From the NCBI RefSeq assembly GCF_000964465.1, contig NZ_BANH01000011.1:37774-101773 (forward strand): a stretch of 64,000 nt of DNA, written 5' to 3'. Below, in pieces: positions 49,625 to 58,655 of this stretch. The translations under genes were made by a program, and so were the position numbers. The stretch comes from Gluconobacter thailandicus F149-1 = NBRC 100600 (lineage in GTDB: Bacteria; Pseudomonadota; Alphaproteobacteria; Acetobacterales; Acetobacteraceae). Under the pieces are notes generated by a model. It saw only the letters and a program-made list of their open reading frames with translations, had not been told where the DNA came from and searched no databases. The first letter of the stretch is position 1; each line of letters begins with the position of its first letter.

Positions 49625-52600
49625 GACTGGGCTCCGCTTTCTTCAGCAGGCTTGGCACGACGGGCATTCCGGCGCTCCACCCACATTTCGAGTTCACTGA
49701 AATACACTGGGAGCGCAAAAAGCGTGAGAAGCGTGGCAATACCAAGACCACCGACCACAACCGTAGCCAGACCGCGCTGCACGTCCGTCCCGACGCCTGT
49801 CGCCATGGCAGCCGGAAGCATACCCGCGCTCGCAACCGTGGCGGTCATGAGAACGGGACGGAACCGTTCGGCAGCCCCCATGATGGTGGCCGAGCGCACA
49901 GGATGTCCCTCCGCACGATGCCGGTTGATGCTGGAGATCATGATGATGCCGTTCTGCACCGCAACACCGAACAACGCGATGAACCCGACAGCCGTGGCGA
50001 TATTGAGGGTTTCACCGCGCACATGCAGGGCAATCAGGCCGCCCAGCGTTGCCAGAGGCACGACGCTCAGAATGAGCAGGGCATGACGGATCTTGCCGAA
50101 CTCGATGAACAGCAGGACCAGCATCATGGCAAACATGATGGCCAAAGCGATCGTCAAACGCTTCTGGGCACGCTCCTGCTGCTGGAACGTTCCGGCCCAT
50201 TCGAGCGTGTATTTTTCCTTGTCGTAATGGACGGATTTCTCAATCTGCGCCTGTGCGTCCGCAAGATACTGCGACAGAGGACGCTGACCATTATCCACGC
50301 GGATCGTAATCTGGCGATGGCTCAGCTCATGAGCGATGTTGCTCTCACCCATGCGCAGATCTACATGCGCCACCTGTGAAAGAGGAATGTAGGCCCCCTC
50401 CGCATCCAGCAAGGGAAGCTGCGCAAGGCTCTGGAGATCCTGAGCATCCTTACGCGGAATACGCAGCGTTGCGTTGTAGAAGCGGTCATCCTCATAGACG
50501 GTAGAGATCGGCGCATCACCGATGGCGTAGGACACCATGTCGGAAATATCGGAGACGCTGATTCCATAGCGGGCCGCGGCCAGACGGTCAGCCGTAACGG
50601 CAATCTGCGGGATGCGGGGCTCCTGGAAGATCGAGGCTTCTGCCGTTCCCGGAACCTGATGCAGGACATCAACGATCTGCTGGCCAATCCGGCGCAGCTC
50701 CTGAAAATCGTTACCGTAAACACGCAGGACGAGCGGGCTGTGAGCACCGCCCACCAGATCGCTCATGTTATCCTGAATGGGCTGGCTGATGCCAAAATCA
50801 ATGCCCGGCACCTTGGCCAGTCTGGCACGCAGACGCTGCACGAACTGTGCCTTGTTTTCACCAGACGGCCATTGATCGTAAGGCTTGAGGCCAACTGGCA
50901 TTTCAATATGGGACGGCGTCCAGGGGTCCGTACCATCATCGGAGCGTCCGAGCTGCGTGATGGCATAGGACGTTTCCGGAAACTCCCGCACAGCATTACG
51001 CAGTTCATTGGCGATCTGCTCCCCTTTCTCAAGGGAAATGCCCGTGGGCATCTGAACCTGAATCCAGAGAGCCCCTTCATCAAGATCCGGCAGGAATTCC
51101 CGGCCGATCGTCATGCCAAGGAACACGACGGCAACGAGTGCGCCAGCACCGCCGATATAGGCAATAAACGGGCGATCAATGAAGTGCCCGAGCCAGTGGG
51201 TATAGCGTTCGTGCAGCCATTCAAGCGGCTTGTTACGCCAGATGTGGCGCGGCTTGCGAAGGGCCAGAAAGCTCAGGGACGGGATCAGCGCCAAAGCGCA
51301 GAGCAGTGCGCCAAGGAGCGCAAAACTGACCGTATAGGCCATCGGGCGGAACAGCTTGCCCTCACTGCCTTCAAACGCAAAGAGCGGGCTGTAAGCAAGA
51401 ATAATGACAAGCGTGGACGAGAAGATCGCGTGTCCGGCGCGCTTGGCGACGGTCAGGACATCTTCAGCATTCAGGGCTTCGGTCGGGCGCTCCTCACGAA
51501 TGCGAAGGATCGTCTCCATGATGACGATGGCGCCATCCACGATTACGCCGAAATCAACCGCACCAAGCGAGAATAAATTTGCCGCCATGCCGAAGAAATG
51601 CATGAGGGTAAAGACGACAGACAGGGCCAGCGGAATGGTCACTGCCGTAACGATGGCGCTGCGCGGACTGCCAAGGAAGAGCGTCAGGATGACGCCGACC
51701 AGCAGAATGCCCTCAATCATCGTTTCCGTGACCTTGTGGGTCGTGGAAAGAACGAGGTTGTCACGGTCCATGTAAGGGACAAGACGAATATGCTGGGGGG
51801 CAAGCTGCTTCTGGAGCTTGGCGACTGTCTGGTGCAGGTCTTCCAGCACGACGGACGGGTTCGCCCCGCTCAGCATGGTCACGACCCCTTCGACGGTATC
51901 GGGGTTATGGTCCTTGCCGAGAATGCCCTCACGCACCTGATGCCCGAACTGTACCGTTCCCAGATCACGGATCAGAACCGGCACACCGTGGCGCTGTGCG
52001 ACAACGATGCTGCCCATGTCTGCCAGCGAATGGATCATTCCTACACCGCGAACGATATAGGACTGTTCCCCACGCGAAACGCGACCGCCGCCAGCATTGA
52101 TATTATTGTTCCTGATTGCTGTCAGAACGTCTTCCAGACCGATCGAGTATCGCATCAGGGACGAGGGGTTCAGGATCAGCTGATACTCACGGGTGAAACC
52201 GCCGAAATTATCGACACTGACAACACCCGGCACATGCAGCATCGCAGGAATGACAGTCCATTTCTGCGAGTCCGAAAGCTGCATCAGGTTCTTGTCATCG
52301 GACTCCAGCGTATAGCGATAGATCTCGCCTGTCGGGCCGGAAATCGGACCCAGCGTTGGCTGTGCACCATTGGGCAGCGTGTTGCTGGCCAGAATGGTTT
52401 CCACCTGCTGACGGGCCCAGAACACATCCGTGCCGTCACGGAAAATCAGCGTGATAAGCGACAGGCCAAACGTACTGGTCGAGCGACTGTCTGCCACACC
52501 CGGCACACTGGCCAGCATACGTTCCAGCGGGATCGTGACCTGCTGTTCCATTTCCTCAGCCGCCAGGCCCGACTGCTGCGTCGTAACCTGAACACTGACG

Positions 52601-52731
52601 GCGCCCAGATCCGGGTAAGCCTCAACAGGAAGAATACGCCATGCAAAGCTGCCCATAAGGGCAAGCAGAACCGCAGCGAAAAAAACGATGTTCCGGCGCA
52701 CGAAGCACCAGGCGATAAAACGTTCGATCAT
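49621..52731 (-). CDS. Heavy-metal-type RND efflux permease (CzcA/CusA family)
   Basis: The 1,036-aa permease begins MIERFIAWCFVRRNIVFFAA. The fourth helix has DFGVIVDGAIVIME (393 onward); this DFGx3DGA pattern is that of the divalent-cation (HME) branch rather than of drug pumps. It ends FALPVYFSELEMWVERR. With the OMF (overlap of four bases) and the adaptor 18 bases before it, this is a complete tripartite operon. Metal selectivity is inferred from one motif; the substrate could also be organic. Confidence 0.92.
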   Translation of the reverse strand: MIERFIAWCFVRRNIVFFAAVLLALMGSFAWRILPVEAYPDLGAVSVQVTTQQSGLAAEEMEQQVTIPLERMLASVPGVADSRSTSTFGLSLITLIFRDGTDVFWARQQVETILASNTLPNGAQPTLGPISGPTGEIYRYTLESDDKNLMQLSDSQKWTVIPAMLHVPGVVSVDNFGGFTREYQLILNPSSLMRYSIGLEDVLTAIRNNNINAGGGRVSRGEQSYIVRGVGMIHSLADMGSIVVAQRHGVPVLIRDLGTVQFGHQVREGILGKDHNPDTVEGVVTMLSGANPSVVLEDLHQTVAKLQKQLAPQHIRLVPYMDRDNLVLSTTHKVTETMIEGILLVGVILTLFLGSPRSAIVTAVTIPLALSVVFTLMHFFGMAANLFSLGAVDFGVIVDGAIVIMETILRIREERPTEALNAEDVLTVAKRAGHAIFSSTLVIILAYSPLFAFEGSEGKLFRPMAYTVSFALLGALLCALALIPSLSFLALRKPRHIWRNKPLEWLHERYTHWLGHFIDRPFIAYIGGAGALVAVVFLGMTIGREFLPDLDEGALWIQVQMPTGISLEKGEQIANELRNAVREFPETSYAITQLGRSDDGTDPWTPSHIEMPVGLKPYDQWPSGENKAQFVQRLRARLAKVPGIDFGISQPIQDNMSDLVGGAHSPLVLRVYGNDFQELRRIGQQIVDVLHQVPGTAEASIFQEPRIPQIAVTADRLAAARYGISVSDISDMVSYAIGDAPISTVYEDDRFYNATLRIPRKDAQDLQSLAQLPLLDAEGAYIPLSQVAHVDLRMGESNIAHELSHRQITIRVDNGQRPLSQYLADAQAQIEKSVHYDKEKYTLEWAGTFQQQERAQKRLTIALAIMFAMMLVLLFIEFGKIRHALLILSVVPLATLGGLIALHVRGETLNIATAVGFIALFGVAVQNGIIMISSINRHRAEGHPVRSATIMGAAERFRPVLMTATVASAGMLPAAMATGVGTDVQRGLATVVVGGLGIATLLTLFALPVYFSELEMWVERRNARRAKPAEESGAQS

Positions 52732-52749
52732 TGTGGCTGGCCTGTCCGG

Positions 52750-53889
52750 TCAGTCATCGTTCAACAGGATGGCGCCGCTTGTCACGACCCGCTCACCCGC
52801 TGAAAGACCGGACTGAACCCGAACATCATCGCCTTCATCATAAGTGATCGTCACGACACGTCTCTGGAAAACGCGCGGAGACGTCTCGATGAAGAGGGAC
52901 ACCTGATCGTTGTTCATCAGTAACGCCGACTTTGGCACCAGAATGGAGGCATCTGCAGGAATATTGAGCTTTGCCGAGGCAAACACACCTGGCCGCAGTC
53001 TGCCGTCCTGGTTAGAGCACACTACATAGGCGTTCACCCGTCGGGTTTCTGGCTTGAGAGCGGGATCCAGCGTTGCCATCGGACCCGCACAATGTCGTCC
53101 CGGTATTGAGGGGAAAGTGACATCCAGCGTGACGTTACCGACCAGATCATCGGTACGATCTTCTGAAACAGCTGCCGCAACCCATACAGACGAAAGATCC
53201 AGCAGCGTCATCTGAACGGCCGTTGAGTCGGTGATGTTTTCCCCGACGGCCATATTTGTTGTGGAGACAACGCCATCAATGGGGGAAACCAGAGGAACCT
53301 GTCCCTGCGCAGCGTAATCGGAACGCGCGCCTAGAACCTGGAGCCGCTGATGCGTACGCTGAGCCTCAGCTTCTGCCTGAGCGAGATCATTCCGGGCGGA
53401 TTCGAGGTCTTTTACGGCGTTTCCACCAGCAGCCAGAACGCCACGCGCACGGTCATAGGCTCGCTTGGCAAAGTCGAGTGCGGCGCGGGCACGACGATCA
53501 TCTGCCCAGGCTTGGTCCAGATCACTGGCAGCCACGGTCGCAAGGACCTGTCCGCGGGAGACATGCTGCCCAAGCTGAACGGCCACACTCATGATGCGGC
53601 CCGTCGCAGGTGCAAGCACATTCACCTGATGGTCAGGCATAGCGACAACCTGAGCTGGCAGCACAACGTCCGTCGTATCCCTGGAGGACGCAACGGGGGT
53701 TACAACCAGGCGCTTCTGAAGAGGGCTGCCATCTCTGACAACGATACTGCCATTTTGCCGCGTCAGCATGGGCGCGTCCGGCGCAGCCACATGCGATGGA
53801 GCAAGCAGACAAGTTCTCAGAAAGAAACCTAAAAGAAGGACAAGAATCAGCAGGCCAACGGCCAGAGCGCTGACGCGCGCAACACGCAT
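52750..53889 (-). CDS. RND periplasmic adaptor (membrane fusion) protein
   Basis: The 379-aa protein has a membrane anchor near the start (ALAVGLLILVLLLGFFLR) and a lipoyl/barrel-sandwich part (VNVLAPATGRIMSVAVQLGQ then HVSRGQVLATV). It also has an alpha-hairpin around 130-195 and the beta-barrel region with LRPGVFASAKLNI. It is the adaptor joining permease and outer-membrane channel. It lacks the His-rich or Cys-rich metal-binding tails that some CzcB/CusB have. It is the first gene of the operon. Confidence 0.92.
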   Translation of the reverse strand: MRVARVSALAVGLLILVLLLGFFLRTCLLAPSHVAAPDAPMLTRQNGSIVVRDGSPLQKRLVVTPVASSRDTTDVVLPAQVVAMPDHQVNVLAPATGRIMSVAVQLGQHVSRGQVLATVAASDLDQAWADDRRARAALDFAKRAYDRARGVLAAGGNAVKDLESARNDLAQAEAEAQRTHQRLQVLGARSDYAAQGQVPLVSPIDGVVSTTNMAVGENITDSTAVQMTLLDLSSVWVAAAVSEDRTDDLVGNVTLDVTFPSIPGRHCAGPMATLDPALKPETRRVNAYVVCSNQDGRLRPGVFASAKLNIPADASILVPKSALLMNNDQVSLFIETSPRVFQRRVVTITYDEGDDVRVQSGLSAGERVVTSGAILLNDD

Positions 53890-54103
53890 ACTTTTCGAAA
53901 ACCCCGTCTCTGCTGGACAGCCCTCGCCGCGACAGCGGCAAAGGCAGAAAGTGCCCTGCTATTCCTGAACCCCGACGATTTCATGGCAGGGAAACACCCC
54001 ACACACCGTCAGCCGGAACCACTAGAAGCTGAAAACTCGGACTTTCTAAAGCCTCTCTGCAACATATTGCAAAAATTTTATGGTTCTGACTTAAAAATTA
54101 CAC
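53890..54103. other. Intergenic region upstream of the efflux operon
   Basis: It holds no gene I can support. The part nearest 54060-54100 is A+T-rich (several A-runs), plausible for promoters of the efflux operon on the minus strand; no clear metal-regulator operator is seen. Confidence 0.4.
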
Positions 54104-54138
54104 AAAAAAAGCGGCCCATCCGAAAGAATGAGCCGCTT
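54104..54138 (-). terminator. Terminator of the ompW-like gene
   Basis: On the minus strand AAGCGGC and GCCGCTT enclose a 16-base loop and are followed by a T-run of seven, 26 bases after the stop. Confidence 0.8.
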
Positions 54139-54163
54139 CTCTGTTCAGTCTGAAGACGTCAGA

Positions 54164-54937
54164 TCAGAAACGATATTCAATACCGGCGGCAACCGTCGTC
54201 GGGTTCAGGCTGTCACGTGCGTGGATGTAAGGACCGGCAGCTCCACCGCGCTCGTTGATGAACGCAGGAACGGAGAGCCACATCTGCTTGGCGTCGAAAT
54301 TGAAGAACCAGTTGCCGACGAGCTGATAGTCGAAACCGACATTCGCTGCAGGGCCGACCGTCGTGCGAAGGTCAAGCTTCTGCACGGCGCCACCAGCCGG
54401 GCTGATGTTGTGGAAGAACGCCAGCGTCAGGCCGACACCTGCATACGGGTTGAAACGCTTGTGCGGACGGAAATGCCAGGCCAGCGTCAGCGTTGGCGGC
54501 AGAACCCATGTGCTACCCAGATCGACCTTGCCCAGAGCGGTGTCTTCTGCAGCCAGTTCATGACGCGTGCTGGCCGCAATCAGATCGAGGGAGATATGAT
54601 CCGTGAAGAAGTATTCGAACGTGAATTCCGGAGCGACCTGATTGGTTGCCTTCACGCGCCCGCCGATCACCTTCACGCGGGAAGACGTATCCTGCGGAAG
54701 CACACCCAGAGCCGACAGACGGATCAGGAAGTCCCCCTTGCCGAGACCGATCTTCGTGTTCGCGCAGGTTTCGAACAGGCCGCAATGACCCGAAGCTGGC
54801 GGCACGATATTGACCTGCGGGACAGGAGCCGCAGTCATGGGAGCAGAAACAGTGGCCTGCGGAGCTGTTGTCTGTGCGAAAGCAGGAGTTGCTACCAGAC
54901 CCAGGGCAGCGACCAGCGCGAGAGCGGACGTCTTCAT
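54164..54937 (-). CDS. ompW: OmpW-family outer-membrane protein
   Basis: The protein has 257 aa. ATG 54937 gives a clear signal peptide (ALALVAALGLVATPAFA|Q); a longer frame upstream is not signal-like. The OmpW marks are GDFLIRLSALGVLPQDTSSR, EFTFEYFFTDHISLDLIAAS, WVLPPTLTLAWHF and PYAGVGLTLAFF, and it ends in EYRF. OmpW makes an eight-strand barrel with a hydrophobic channel. In enterobacteria ompW is FNR-controlled; here an FNR-box-like site lies about 59 bases upstream and a regulator gene diverges. Confidence 0.93.
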   Translation of the reverse strand: MKTSALALVAALGLVATPAFAQTTAPQATVSAPMTAAPVPQVNIVPPASGHCGLFETCANTKIGLGKGDFLIRLSALGVLPQDTSSRVKVIGGRVKATNQVAPEFTFEYFFTDHISLDLIAASTRHELAAEDTALGKVDLGSTWVLPPTLTLAWHFRPHKRFNPYAGVGLTLAFFHNISPAGGAVQKLDLRTTVGPAANVGFDYQLVGNWFFNFDAKQMWLSVPAFINERGGAAGPYIHARDSLNPTTVAAGIEYRF

Positions 54938-54995
54938 ACGGGAGGTTCCATCAACAATAGTTGACCTCAGAAAGCACTCCTCCCCCTCCCTCACC

Positions 54996-55009
54996 TTGAC
55001 CTGGATCAA
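54996..55009. promoter_or_regulatory. FNR-box-like operator
   Basis: TTGAC-CTGG-ATCAA matches the FNR consensus TTGAT-N4-ATCAA at all but one base. It lies between the divergent ompW and fnr-type genes. Confidence 0.7.
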
Positions 55010-55080
55010 GTCTGGGGAATTATGTGCTATAGGTGTGGCCGTCAGAGGAAATGTTTCATGCCGGGAGAGAACAAACAGTC

Positions 55081-55809
55081 ATGACGTCGTCACGCCCCCC
55101 GGAAGAAGTTCATGACCGCTGTTCACACTGCATCGGGCGTGAACATAGTATCTGCAGCGCGATCGAAGACTGTGATCTCGCTATCCTGGCAAGCGAGTCT
55201 TCAAAAATGACGGTTCCGGATGGTCGATCATTTATAGAGGAAGGCTCTCCGGCTCACGATTTCTTTGTTGTGACTGGTGGACGTGTCAAAATTTTCACAC
55301 TTCTTCCTGATGGACGACGCCAAATTACGGGCTTTGCTGAAGGCGGAGATTTTCTGGGGCTGGCGGCATCCAAAAGCTATGCATTCGGCGCAGAGGCGCT
55401 CGGCACTGCGGTTCTATGTCGTTTTCCGCATGCCTCCATGCAGAGACTCACAGCTCGCTTTCCCAATCTGGAACATCGACTGCGACAGGAGGCATCCCGT
55501 GAACTCAGCCTCCTGCAGGCACGGATGACGCTTTTAGGCCGCAAGACTGCCCGGGAACGCCTCGCCACATTTCTTATGGAGCGTATCCGCCTTCTGGGCG
55601 CGGCCTGTCAGGAAACTCCACATCAGATCGAACTTGATCTCCCGATGCCCCGTACGGATATCGCTGATTATCTTGGACTGACTATCGAAACAGTCAGTCG
55701 GGTGCTGAGTGCTTTCAAACGGGAGGGTCTCATAAGCATTCGCAACATTACGCACATTACAATTATGCAATTTGAACGCATTTCTGCCATCGCAGAAGGT
55801 CTCGAATAG
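55081..55809 (+). CDS. fnrG: FNR-type transcriptional regulator with Fe-S cysteines
   Basis: The protein has 242 aa. ATG 55081 starts MTSSRPPEEVHDRCSHCIGR; the longer frame is less likely. Cys14, Cys17 and Cys25 form the C-X2-C-X7-C set of FnrN/FNR-type oxygen-sensing clusters; Cys113 (AVLCRF) can supply the fourth ligand. The cNMP fold follows, and the C-terminal HTH has TIETVSRVLSAF with E..SR, the FNR-type recognition residues. So it should bind TTGAT-N4-ATCAA sites when the cluster is intact. Acetic acid bacteria carry such a regulator (FnrG). It is divergent from ompW around a matching box, so autoregulation and ompW control are likely. Confidence 0.88.
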   Translation: MTSSRPPEEVHDRCSHCIGREHSICSAIEDCDLAILASESSKMTVPDGRSFIEEGSPAHDFFVVTGGRVKIFTLLPDGRRQITGFAEGGDFLGLAASKSYAFGAEALGTAVLCRFPHASMQRLTARFPNLEHRLRQEASRELSLLQARMTLLGRKTARERLATFLMERIRLLGAACQETPHQIELDLPMPRTDIADYLGLTIETVSRVLSAFKREGLISIRNITHITIMQFERISAIAEGLE

Positions 55810-55885
55810 TCCTGTCATCACTGCGGGGCCACATTCCCGCCATGATGAACTGATGTCTTCCCGCCAGACATTTACAGGAGACTTC

Positions 55886-56338
55886 ATGAAATCCCGTCTT
55901 TTCTTCCGTTCCATGCTCGCCATCAGCCTTCTGATGGGCTCCGCTACTGTTGTTTCTCATGCTCATGCAGCTGACCCGGCTGCCGCCACGCAGAACAGCA
56001 CCAGCCAGAATGATTTTCTTGGAAATCTGGCGCAGAAGGAAGACCGCGCGAATACACGGCTTCAGAATTATCAGGCCCAGTCCAAGGCTGCGCAGGAACA
56101 GCGTACCCAGAAGATCCAGTCCCTCAAGGACCAGTACACGAATGCTCCCGCCAATCAGAAGGCGCGTATTCAGAAGCAGATCAACAGCGAGCGTGACAAG
56201 CTGAACACCACGCGCACAGAACAGACCCAAAGACTTCAGACGCTGAAGAATGCGCCTCAGGAACAGAAGAACCGCCTGAACGCTCTCGGCAAGAAGAGCC
56301 GCACCGACGCAAGCAACTTCCTGAACGGCGGTCTCTGA
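55886..56338 (+). CDS. Secreted periplasmic coiled-coil protein
   Basis: The protein has 150 aa. ATG 55886 has a perfect ACAGGAG site, and the signal peptide ends HAHA|A. The mature part is Gln/Lys/Asn-rich with heptad-like helices (QYQAQ-rich stretch, KIQSLKDQYT, KARIQKQINSERDKL, TQRLQTLKNA). It resembles small periplasmic chaperone-like helical proteins, with no named family I can assign. It follows the fnr-type gene by 76 bases and precedes a hairpin. Confidence 0.7.
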   Translation: MKSRLFFRSMLAISLLMGSATVVSHAHAADPAAATQNSTSQNDFLGNLAQKEDRANTRLQNYQAQSKAAQEQRTQKIQSLKDQYTNAPANQKARIQKQINSERDKLNTTRTEQTQRLQTLKNAPQEQKNRLNALGKKSRTDASNFLNGGL

Positions 56339-56346
56339 AATTCCGT

Positions 56347-56374
56347 TGTCAGCCGGGCCTTTCCCCGGCTGACA
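56347..56374. terminator. Hairpin between convergent genes
   Basis: TGTCAGCCGGG-CCTTTC-CCCGGCTGACA is a perfect 11-bp stem, with no clear T-run; it likely ends both transcripts. Confidence 0.6.
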
Positions 56375-56381
56375 GTCAGGC

Positions 56382-57833
56382 TTACAGGCTTCTGAAAGCG
56401 GCCATGGCCCGGTCCCGGCCTTCCTTCAGATCTACGATTGGTCTTGGATAGGTTTTCCCGAACGTCACGCCTGCTCTCTCCAGATCTTCCTCTTTTGCAT
56501 TCCAGGGCTCGAACAGATCTTTTCCAGACAGCTTCTTAAGCTCCGGAACCCATTGACGAATGTAATCGCCATCCGGATCGAATTTGACGCCCTGACGCGT
56601 TGGATTGAAAATGCGGAAAAACGGGGACGCGTCTATGCCTGTCCCGGCGACCCACTGCCAGTTCATGGCGTTGCTCGCCCAGTCCGCATCCACAAGCGTA
56701 TCGCGGAACCACGCTTCGCCCTGACGCCAGTCAATCAGCAGATGCTTTGTCAGGAATGATCCCACGATCATCCGGGCGCGGTTGTGCATCCATCCTGTCT
56801 TCCACAACTGGCGCATTCCAGCATCCACGACAGGTACACCCGTCCGCCCCTGTTGCCAGGCAGTCAGATCCTGTTCGCTCTTTCGCCACGGCATCTTTCC
56901 AAATTTCTGACCAAGACTAACGTCAGGCAAACGTGGCTGATGGAAGAGCGTATATTTCGCGAATTCTCGCCACCCGATTTCGGAGAGGAATATCCTCGCG
57001 CCTTCATCATGCGCGCCCTTTTTCTGGATAGCTTCCCAGACCTGACGGGGAGAAATGGCGCCAGAAGCAAGATAGGGCGACAGACGCGACGTTCCTTCCC
57101 GGCCCATTTCGTCACGACCCTTGCCGTAACGGGCGCAGTCATGCCGAAGGAAGTCTTCGAGATGCTCGTGTGCTTCCCTTTCCCCCGGCTCCCAAGTGGC
57201 GCGCAAGCCGGCTGCCCAGTCCGGGTGCGTGGGGAGAAGGGTTGTCTCATCAAGACGGTATTTACTCAGGAGGTCATCGGGCAGCGGGTGAAATGACAGA
57301 TGCGCAGGAGGATCGAGAGGCACAGGCACGTCCTGACTCTGGAAGGCTTTCCAGAAGGCCGTGAAGACCTGATAGAATCGCCCTTCCTTGGTCTGAACCT
57401 GCTTAGGGTCCAGCAGAACTGTTCCCCAGGACGCCTCTGAAGAAACACCCTGTTTATCGAGCGCGGACGCGATCTGTTCGTCCTGTTCACGCTCTTTCTG
57501 ATGTAGTCGATGATGCCAGTATACGCCCTGCGCGTCAGTCTCCTTAGCGAGTTGCGGAATCAGCTTTTCCGCCGATCCTTTGAGCGTCAAAAGCGTGCCA
57601 TGATGGCGGCTCAGCGTACTTCTGAGGTCTGACAAAGCCCCATGCAGCCACCATCGCGATGCACCGCCAAGGGCGTGAAGAGCTGGTGTTTCATCATCCA
57701 GAACATAGACACAGATCAGCGGGTGCCCTGTGGCGGTAGCCGCCTGTAATGCTGGATGATCGCTGAACCGCAGGTCCTCCCGGAACCAGACAATGACAGG
57801 TGAGGCGGAAGTTTGGTGACCTTGGGCAGACAT
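56382..57833 (-). CDS. phrB: Deoxyribodipyrimidine photolyase
   Basis: The protein has 483 aa. ATG 57833 has GAGGACC just before it; the longer frame adds 19 unlike residues. Photolyase domain order is visible: N-terminal antenna-binding VIVWFREDLRFSDHPAL and YVLDDETPAL, then FAD-domain GREGTSRLSPYLASGAISPR, FLSEIGWREFAKY, TGVPVVDAGMRQLWKTGWMH, NRARMIVGSFLTKHLLIDW and FRIFNPTRQGVKFDPDGDYI. The enzyme repairs UV pyrimidine dimers with light. It is a lone gene. Confidence 0.96.
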   Translation of the reverse strand: MSAQGHQTSASPVIVWFREDLRFSDHPALQAATATGHPLICVYVLDDETPALHALGGASRWWLHGALSDLRSTLSRHHGTLLTLKGSAEKLIPQLAKETDAQGVYWHHRLHQKEREQDEQIASALDKQGVSSEASWGTVLLDPKQVQTKEGRFYQVFTAFWKAFQSQDVPVPLDPPAHLSFHPLPDDLLSKYRLDETTLLPTHPDWAAGLRATWEPGEREAHEHLEDFLRHDCARYGKGRDEMGREGTSRLSPYLASGAISPRQVWEAIQKKGAHDEGARIFLSEIGWREFAKYTLFHQPRLPDVSLGQKFGKMPWRKSEQDLTAWQQGRTGVPVVDAGMRQLWKTGWMHNRARMIVGSFLTKHLLIDWRQGEAWFRDTLVDADWASNAMNWQWVAGTGIDASPFFRIFNPTRQGVKFDPDGDYIRQWVPELKKLSGKDLFEPWNAKEEDLERAGVTFGKTYPRPIVDLKEGRDRAMAAFRSL

Positions 57834-57963
57834 CTGGTCCTCGTTGCTGTGATACGAAGGGGATAGCGTCTGACAGGCGGTTTTGTTCATAAGGTTATGA
57901 TTTTGAGCGGGAATTTATGTTTCATTTTGAAATATTTCAGTCACACAAAATCCTTACCTTCAA

Positions 57964-57988
57964 TGAACTTTCCATCTCGAATAGCGTT
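57964..57988 (+). promoter_or_regulatory. Possible EcfG-type stress promoter before the entericidin gene
   Basis: TGAAC and CGTT are 16 bases apart, one mismatch from the alphaproteobacterial general-stress consensus GGAAC-N16/17-CGTT, 37 bases before the start. Such small lipoprotein genes are common targets in relatives; use here is inferred. Confidence 0.4.
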
Positions 57989-58024
57989 TCGATACCGAAC
58001 GCTCTTTCGGAGGAGTTATATCTA

Positions 58025-58216
58025 ATGTCCATCAAGTCCATCGCCCGTGTTGCACTGTCCCTGACGCTGCTGTCCGGTGCTGCCGTTTCTCTTTCGGCCT
58101 GCAACACTGTTCATGGTGCTGGCCAGGACGTGAGCGCTGTGGGTCACAACGTGTCCCGCGGTGCCAACGCAACGCAGGATGCTATCCAGCGTCACACGGA
58201 TGCATCCACACACTGA
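58025..58216 (+). CDS. Entericidin-family small lipoprotein
   Basis: The 63-aa protein starts at ATG 58025, with GGAGGAG nine bases upstream. After a basic start the lipobox SLSAC (Cys26) leads into NTVHGAGQDVSAVGHNVSRG, the entericidin A/B pattern of a short amphipathic helix. Entericidins are small toxic or antidote lipoproteins linked to stationary phase and stress. It is followed by a strong terminator, so it is a single transcription unit. Confidence 0.9.
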   Translation: MSIKSIARVALSLTLLSGAAVSLSACNTVHGAGQDVSAVGHNVSRGANATQDAIQRHTDASTH

Positions 58217-58248
58217 TCTTTATTCGTTCAGACGAAAGATCAATGAAT

Positions 58249-58279
58249 CAACCGCCGGGGGGCTCTCCGGCGGTTTTTT
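58249..58279 (+). terminator. Terminator of the entericidin gene
   Basis: AACCGCCGG-(8)-CCGGCGGTT and then a T-run is a strong intrinsic terminator. Confidence 0.9.
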
Positions 58280-58401
58280 CTTGCCCGCTCCCCAAACCGA
58301 CAAGATCACGAAATGTGAGACTTGAGGTGTTTTTAACCAGTGTTGATGTGATTCCACTTGTAATCTGTAATTTCCCGGTCTCATATTCCAGTCTGAACAG
58401 A

Positions 58402-58555
58402 CGTTCTCGGGGCGGGGTGAAACTCCCCACCGGCGGTATTGATGGATTTCGGTCTATCTGAGCCCGCGAGCGCCTTCCTCCTTATATGGAAGAAGGGTCA
58501 AGCAGATCTGGTGAGACTCCAGAGCCGACGGTCATAGTCCGGATGAGAGAGAATG
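58402..58555 (+). ncRNA. FMN riboswitch (RFN element)
   Basis: The conserved blocks are in order: TTCTCGGGGCGGGGTGAAA, CTCCCCACCGGCGGTA, AGCCCGCGAGCG, CAGATCTGGTGAGACTCC, AGAGCCGACGGTCATAGT and CCGGATGAGAGAGAAT. The first and last parts pair as P1. Downstream, AGGGCG-GCGTG-CGCCCT (58625-58641) and CCCGATGTCGGG (58566 on) can fold as part of the expression platform. FMN binding should repress the ribDEBAH operon. Confidence 0.96.
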
Positions 58556-58655
58556 CAGCACTTGCCCGATGTCGGGTAGGGACAGTGTGCATATGCACGC
58601 CGTTCCTGCGCTCATCATCGGTTAAGGGCGGCGTGCGCCCTGCGGACGTCCCTGA

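Noticed and set aside
51598..52803. 401-aa plus-strand frame opposite the RND permease
   Set aside because: Antisense to a clear RND protein; its composition (many His, Gln, Arg) is that of a shadow frame.
53890..54103. Metal-responsive operator before the efflux operon
   Set aside because: No MerR- or ArsR-type dyad is clear in the gap.
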